A stretch of DNA of 8,575 nt, from positions 1 to 8,575 of the forward strand of contig JAKPGH010000067.1 in assembly GCA_029550985.1 (NCBI GenBank). The letters are read 5' to 3'. This document shows positions 7,123 through 8,575 of the stretch, in pieces; positions within the stretch are counted from its first letter, which is position 1, and every line of letters starts with the position of its first letter. The DNA is from Bacillota bacterium. GTDB taxonomy: Bacteria; Bacillota; Clostridia; Oscillospirales; Ruminococcaceae. The translations under genes and the position numbers were made by a program. The notes below the pieces were generated by a model that worked only from the letters and a program-made list of their open reading frames with translations, searched no databases and was not told the DNA's origin.

Positions 7123-7953
7123 ATGAGAAGTTGGAGCTGCGTATCGATGCCGTTTTCCTGCCGTTGGGGCGCGGGAGCGGCGGGAGACGGAAAGCTGTTC
7201 TGGACCGGCGGCGACGATGGCAACGGAATCCCCGGAGCCTCTTTTTGGATCTTCCATCCGAAGGAAAGGCGCTGGTGCCGCGGTCCCGACCTGCCTATAC
7301 CAATATCCTGGCACAGCTGCGCCCTGTTGGGAGAGGAGCTGTTCTGCGTCGGAGGCAGAACCAAAAACGGCCCCACCGGCGAGGTTCAGGTTTACCACAT
7401 TCCCACCGGGAGATGGCGGCGCTTTGCTCCCCTTCCTCAGCCGGTGTGGCAACACGGTACCGCCGTTGTGGGGGAAGAACTCCTGTGCCTGGGAGGAATC
7501 AGCGGCGGCAAAACCCTCGACGCCGTGTGGAGACTGGACCGAAACCGTGGCGTTTGGCAGGCATGCCCCCCTCTTTCCATTCCCCGCCGGGGACACGCCT
7601 GCCAAACCTTAGGAGATAAGGTCTACTGCATGGGCGGCTCTTCCGTCGAAGGCCCGGGAGCGGTGGAAGCTGTGGAGGAGCGGGACCCTGTCACCGGAAT
7701 GTGGCGAATCATCGGCACCCTCCCCTCCCCCGGCTGGTGCGGCGGCTCCACCCTTTGGGAAAACGAATTTCTCTACGCGGGATTTGGTCAAAAGAGGCTG
7801 CGGAAACTGTCCCCGTTAAACGGTTGTTGCCAATCCGGCCCCCTTTTGCCCCGGGAAAATTCCGGAATTCGGCTGTTTACCCTAGATAACTACCTGATTG
7901 CCACCGACGGAATCTGCCTGTGGCAACGTTGCGAGACAGAGAATATCTTGTGA
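7123..7953 (+). CDS. Kelch-repeat beta-propeller protein
   Basis: A 276-aa protein that is almost wholly kelch repeats. The Gly-Gly doublets fall at residues 29-30, 77-78, 124-125 and 171-172 (spacing 47-48), each followed about 20 residues later by the conserved Trp (51, 98, 145, 194). Degenerate fifth and sixth blades follow (near 213-255 and 256-270), so a six-bladed propeller probably closed by the N-terminal strand is likely. ATG 7123 is chosen because AGGAGG (7111-7116) lies 6 bases upstream; 19 codons of open frame before it lack such a site. No signal peptide or membrane segment is seen. It has 14 Cys and 14 Trp, about 5% each, which is unusual. Kelch propellers bind proteins or carbohydrates and some are enzymes (for example the sialic acid mutarotase NanM); no catalytic role can be assigned here. 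It is the first gene of an operon with two lysis-type membrane proteins, so a phage structural, receptor-binding or released protein is possible. Confidence 0.87.
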   Translation: MRSWSCVSMPFSCRWGAGAAGDGKLFWTGGDDGNGIPGASFWIFHPKERRWCRGPDLPIPISWHSCALLGEELFCVGGRTKNGPTGEVQVYHIPTGRWRRFAPLPQPVWQHGTAVVGEELLCLGGISGGKTLDAVWRLDRNRGVWQACPPLSIPRRGHACQTLGDKVYCMGGSSVEGPGAVEAVEERDPVTGMWRIIGTLPSPGWCGGSTLWENEFLYAGFGQKRLRKLSPLNGCCQSGPLLPRENSGIRLFTLDNYLIATDGICLWQRCETENIL

Positions 7954-7964
7954 TAGGAGGCAGT

Positions 7965-8288
7965 ATGGAACTGTCTACCATAGCAACTTTGGTGAGTGTG
8001 TCCCTGGCTTTGGCTACCTTTTTCATCGGCCGGATCAGCGCCAGCCATCTGGCCGGAAAAGAGTACGGAAGCCTGGCCACCGACATCAAGTATATTAAGG
8101 AGAGCATCACCCGCATTGAGCGGCGGGTCGATTGCGATATCGGCAAACTGGAAGACCGCGCCGATGAGGTAAGCATGCAAATCGCCAATTTAGGCAAGGA
8201 GGTATCCCGTTCCGTGGAAGCCTCCCACAGCGCTCATCGGCGCTTGGATGATCATCTGGTGCGGGAACATGGCTCTCTCAAACAGTAA
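7965..8288 (+). CDS. Single-TM coiled-coil protein, phage lysis accessory (XhlA/BhlA-like topology)
   Basis: A 107-aa membrane protein: one N-terminal transmembrane helix (about 4-22, STIATLVSVSLALATFFIG) followed by a long charged amphipathic region (about 38-98) of coiled-coil type, ending SAHRRLDDHL. Short proteins of this topology commonly stand just before the holin in prophages of Bacillota, and the same role is likely here, though the exact family is not certain. ATG 7965 is used because AGGAGG (7955-7960) lies 4 bases upstream and starts just after the kelch stop codon; 11 bp separate the two genes, so they are translated from one mRNA. The long helix may anchor a partner, or time or assemble the membrane lesion of the holin-like protein. 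A general hypothetical membrane protein is the alternative. Confidence 0.75.
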   Translation: MELSTIATLVSVSLALATFFIGRISASHLAGKEYGSLATDIKYIKESITRIERRVDCDIGKLEDRADEVSMQIANLGKEVSRSVEASHSAHRRLDDHLVREHGSLKQ

Positions 8289-8301
8289 GGAGAGATCATT
8301 T

Positions 8302-8469
8302 ATGGGAGATTTTATTGCAATTCCATCCATTACCGTGCTTTGTTATCTGGCCGCAGAGCTGTACAAAGCCCTGGTTCCATCCACTCTTTATAAACACATC
8401 CCGGTTCTGTGCGGTTTGGTGGGGGCGCTGCTGGGTATAATGCCCCCCATTGTCAAGACAATTTTTTAG
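8302..8469 (+). CDS. Short holin-like protein, possibly C-terminally truncated
   Basis: A 55-aa protein made of two transmembrane helices: residues 5-22 (IAIPSITVLCYLAAELYK) and about 33-53 (IPVLCGLVGALLGIMPPIV), joined by a short loop with a positive KH. The pattern ITVLCYLAAELYKAL...HIPVLCGLVGALLGI is that of phage holins of Bacillota, which make pores or lesions in the cytoplasmic membrane so that endolysin or other cargo can pass. Related holins are usually 80-140 aa and continue with another hydrophobic segment; here a TAG stops it after the second helix and no continuation is visible in other frames, so it may be shortened. ATG 8302 follows AAGGAG (8287-8292), which overlaps the stop of the coiled-coil gene; 13 bp separate them. 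No endolysin gene is visible before the window ends. Confidence 0.72.
   Translation: MGDFIAIPSITVLCYLAAELYKALVPSTLYKHIPVLCGLVGALLGIMPPIVKTIF
8449..8467 (+). terminator. Possible terminator overlapping the end of the holin-like gene
   Basis: An inverted repeat ATTGTC-AA-GACAAT (8449-8462) runs into six T residues (8462-8467). The stem is short and AT-rich (5 bp if a 4-nt loop is allowed) and it lies within the last codons of the holin-like gene, so it is a weak candidate for ending the kelch operon. Confidence 0.4.
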
Positions 8470-8535
8470 CTTTTCTAAGTTAGGTTCTCCTTTCTTTAAT
8501 TTTGTATAATTTCTACATTTATGCACTCTATTGGG
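8470..8535. other. AT-rich stretch after the holin-like gene
   Basis: Base composition drops sharply compared with everything to the left. A plus-strand TATAAT (8505-8510) is present without a good -35 box. Nothing codes here in any frame that I can support. The change in composition suggests a junction between DNA of different origin. Confidence 0.4.
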
Positions 8536-8575
8536 AGGATGTCAAGGGCGAGCGTAAGCGAGTTCATCTTGACCC
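8536..8575. repeat. Quasi-palindromic sequence at the window edge
   Basis: GTCAAG (8541-8546) and CTTGAC (8568-8573) are inverted 6-bp arms around a core with two direct GCGAG copies (8548-8552 and 8558-8562). An alternative pairing is GATG (8538-8541) with CATC (8565-8568). An imperfect hairpin like this after AT-rich DNA could be the end of a mobile element (IS200/IS605 ends are hairpins) or a dispersed repeat. A GGGAGG-ATG at 8533-8541 could instead start a reading frame (MSRASVSEF...), but only 12 codons are visible. Confidence 0.35.

Noticed and set aside
6658..7605. A 315-codon minus-strand frame across the gap and the kelch gene
   Set aside because: Most of it is antisense to the kelch and sigma-like genes; only the intergenic part is kept as a possible relic.
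1..8575. Search for CRISPR arrays, tRNA/rRNA genes and riboswitches
   Set aside because: No regularly spaced repeats, tRNA-like cloverleaf, rRNA sequence or recognisable riboswitch was seen on either strand by eye.

Overview
The window looks like chromosomal DNA of a fairly GC-rich Gram-positive anaerobe, probably a gut Clostridium relative of the Oscillospiraceae/Ruminococcaceae type. The reasons are a PolC-type replicative polymerase (characteristic of Bacillota), strong AGGAGG ribosome binding sites, near-consensus sigma-A promoters and a lipoprotein with a typical lipobox. The taxonomic placement is an inference from gene content and base composition, not from a search.

Housekeeping part (1-5751). 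The first 3.9 kb is most of polC, running off the left edge and lacking roughly 150 N-terminal residues. It ends in a strong rho-independent terminator. Convergent to it on the minus strand is a family 5 (oligopeptide/dipeptide type) ABC substrate-binding lipoprotein with no permease or ATPase genes beside it.

Phage-like accessory part (5752-8575). A divergent pair of small XRE-type regulators (124 aa leftward, 68 aa rightward) shares a 126-bp control region. It holds two near-perfect face-to-face promoters, each with an 11-bp CGCTTTTAGCG-type operator inside its 17-bp spacer, plus a third operator between them. This is the layout of a cI/cro-type switch. The rightward regulator is followed by a small sigma-70 region 4-like DNA-binding protein. 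After a 284-bp gap comes a tight three-gene operon: a Cys- and Trp-rich kelch-repeat beta-propeller protein without a signal peptide, a 107-aa single-TM coiled-coil protein resembling phage lysis accessory proteins, and a 55-aa two-TM holin-like protein that seems short for its family. The DNA then becomes AT-rich and ends in a small quasi-palindrome cut by the window edge.

Working model (inference). The right-hand region is either a prophage remnant that kept its switch, a late-type regulator and part of a lysis cassette, or a domesticated unit in which the switch and the sigma-like protein control a kelch protein plus a holin-type membrane pair. The second reading is formally like the known clostridial sigma-factor/holin release loci (UviA/UviB, TcdR/TcdE). 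No integrase, endolysin, capsid or tail gene is visible. There are no rRNA or tRNA genes and no CRISPR arrays.
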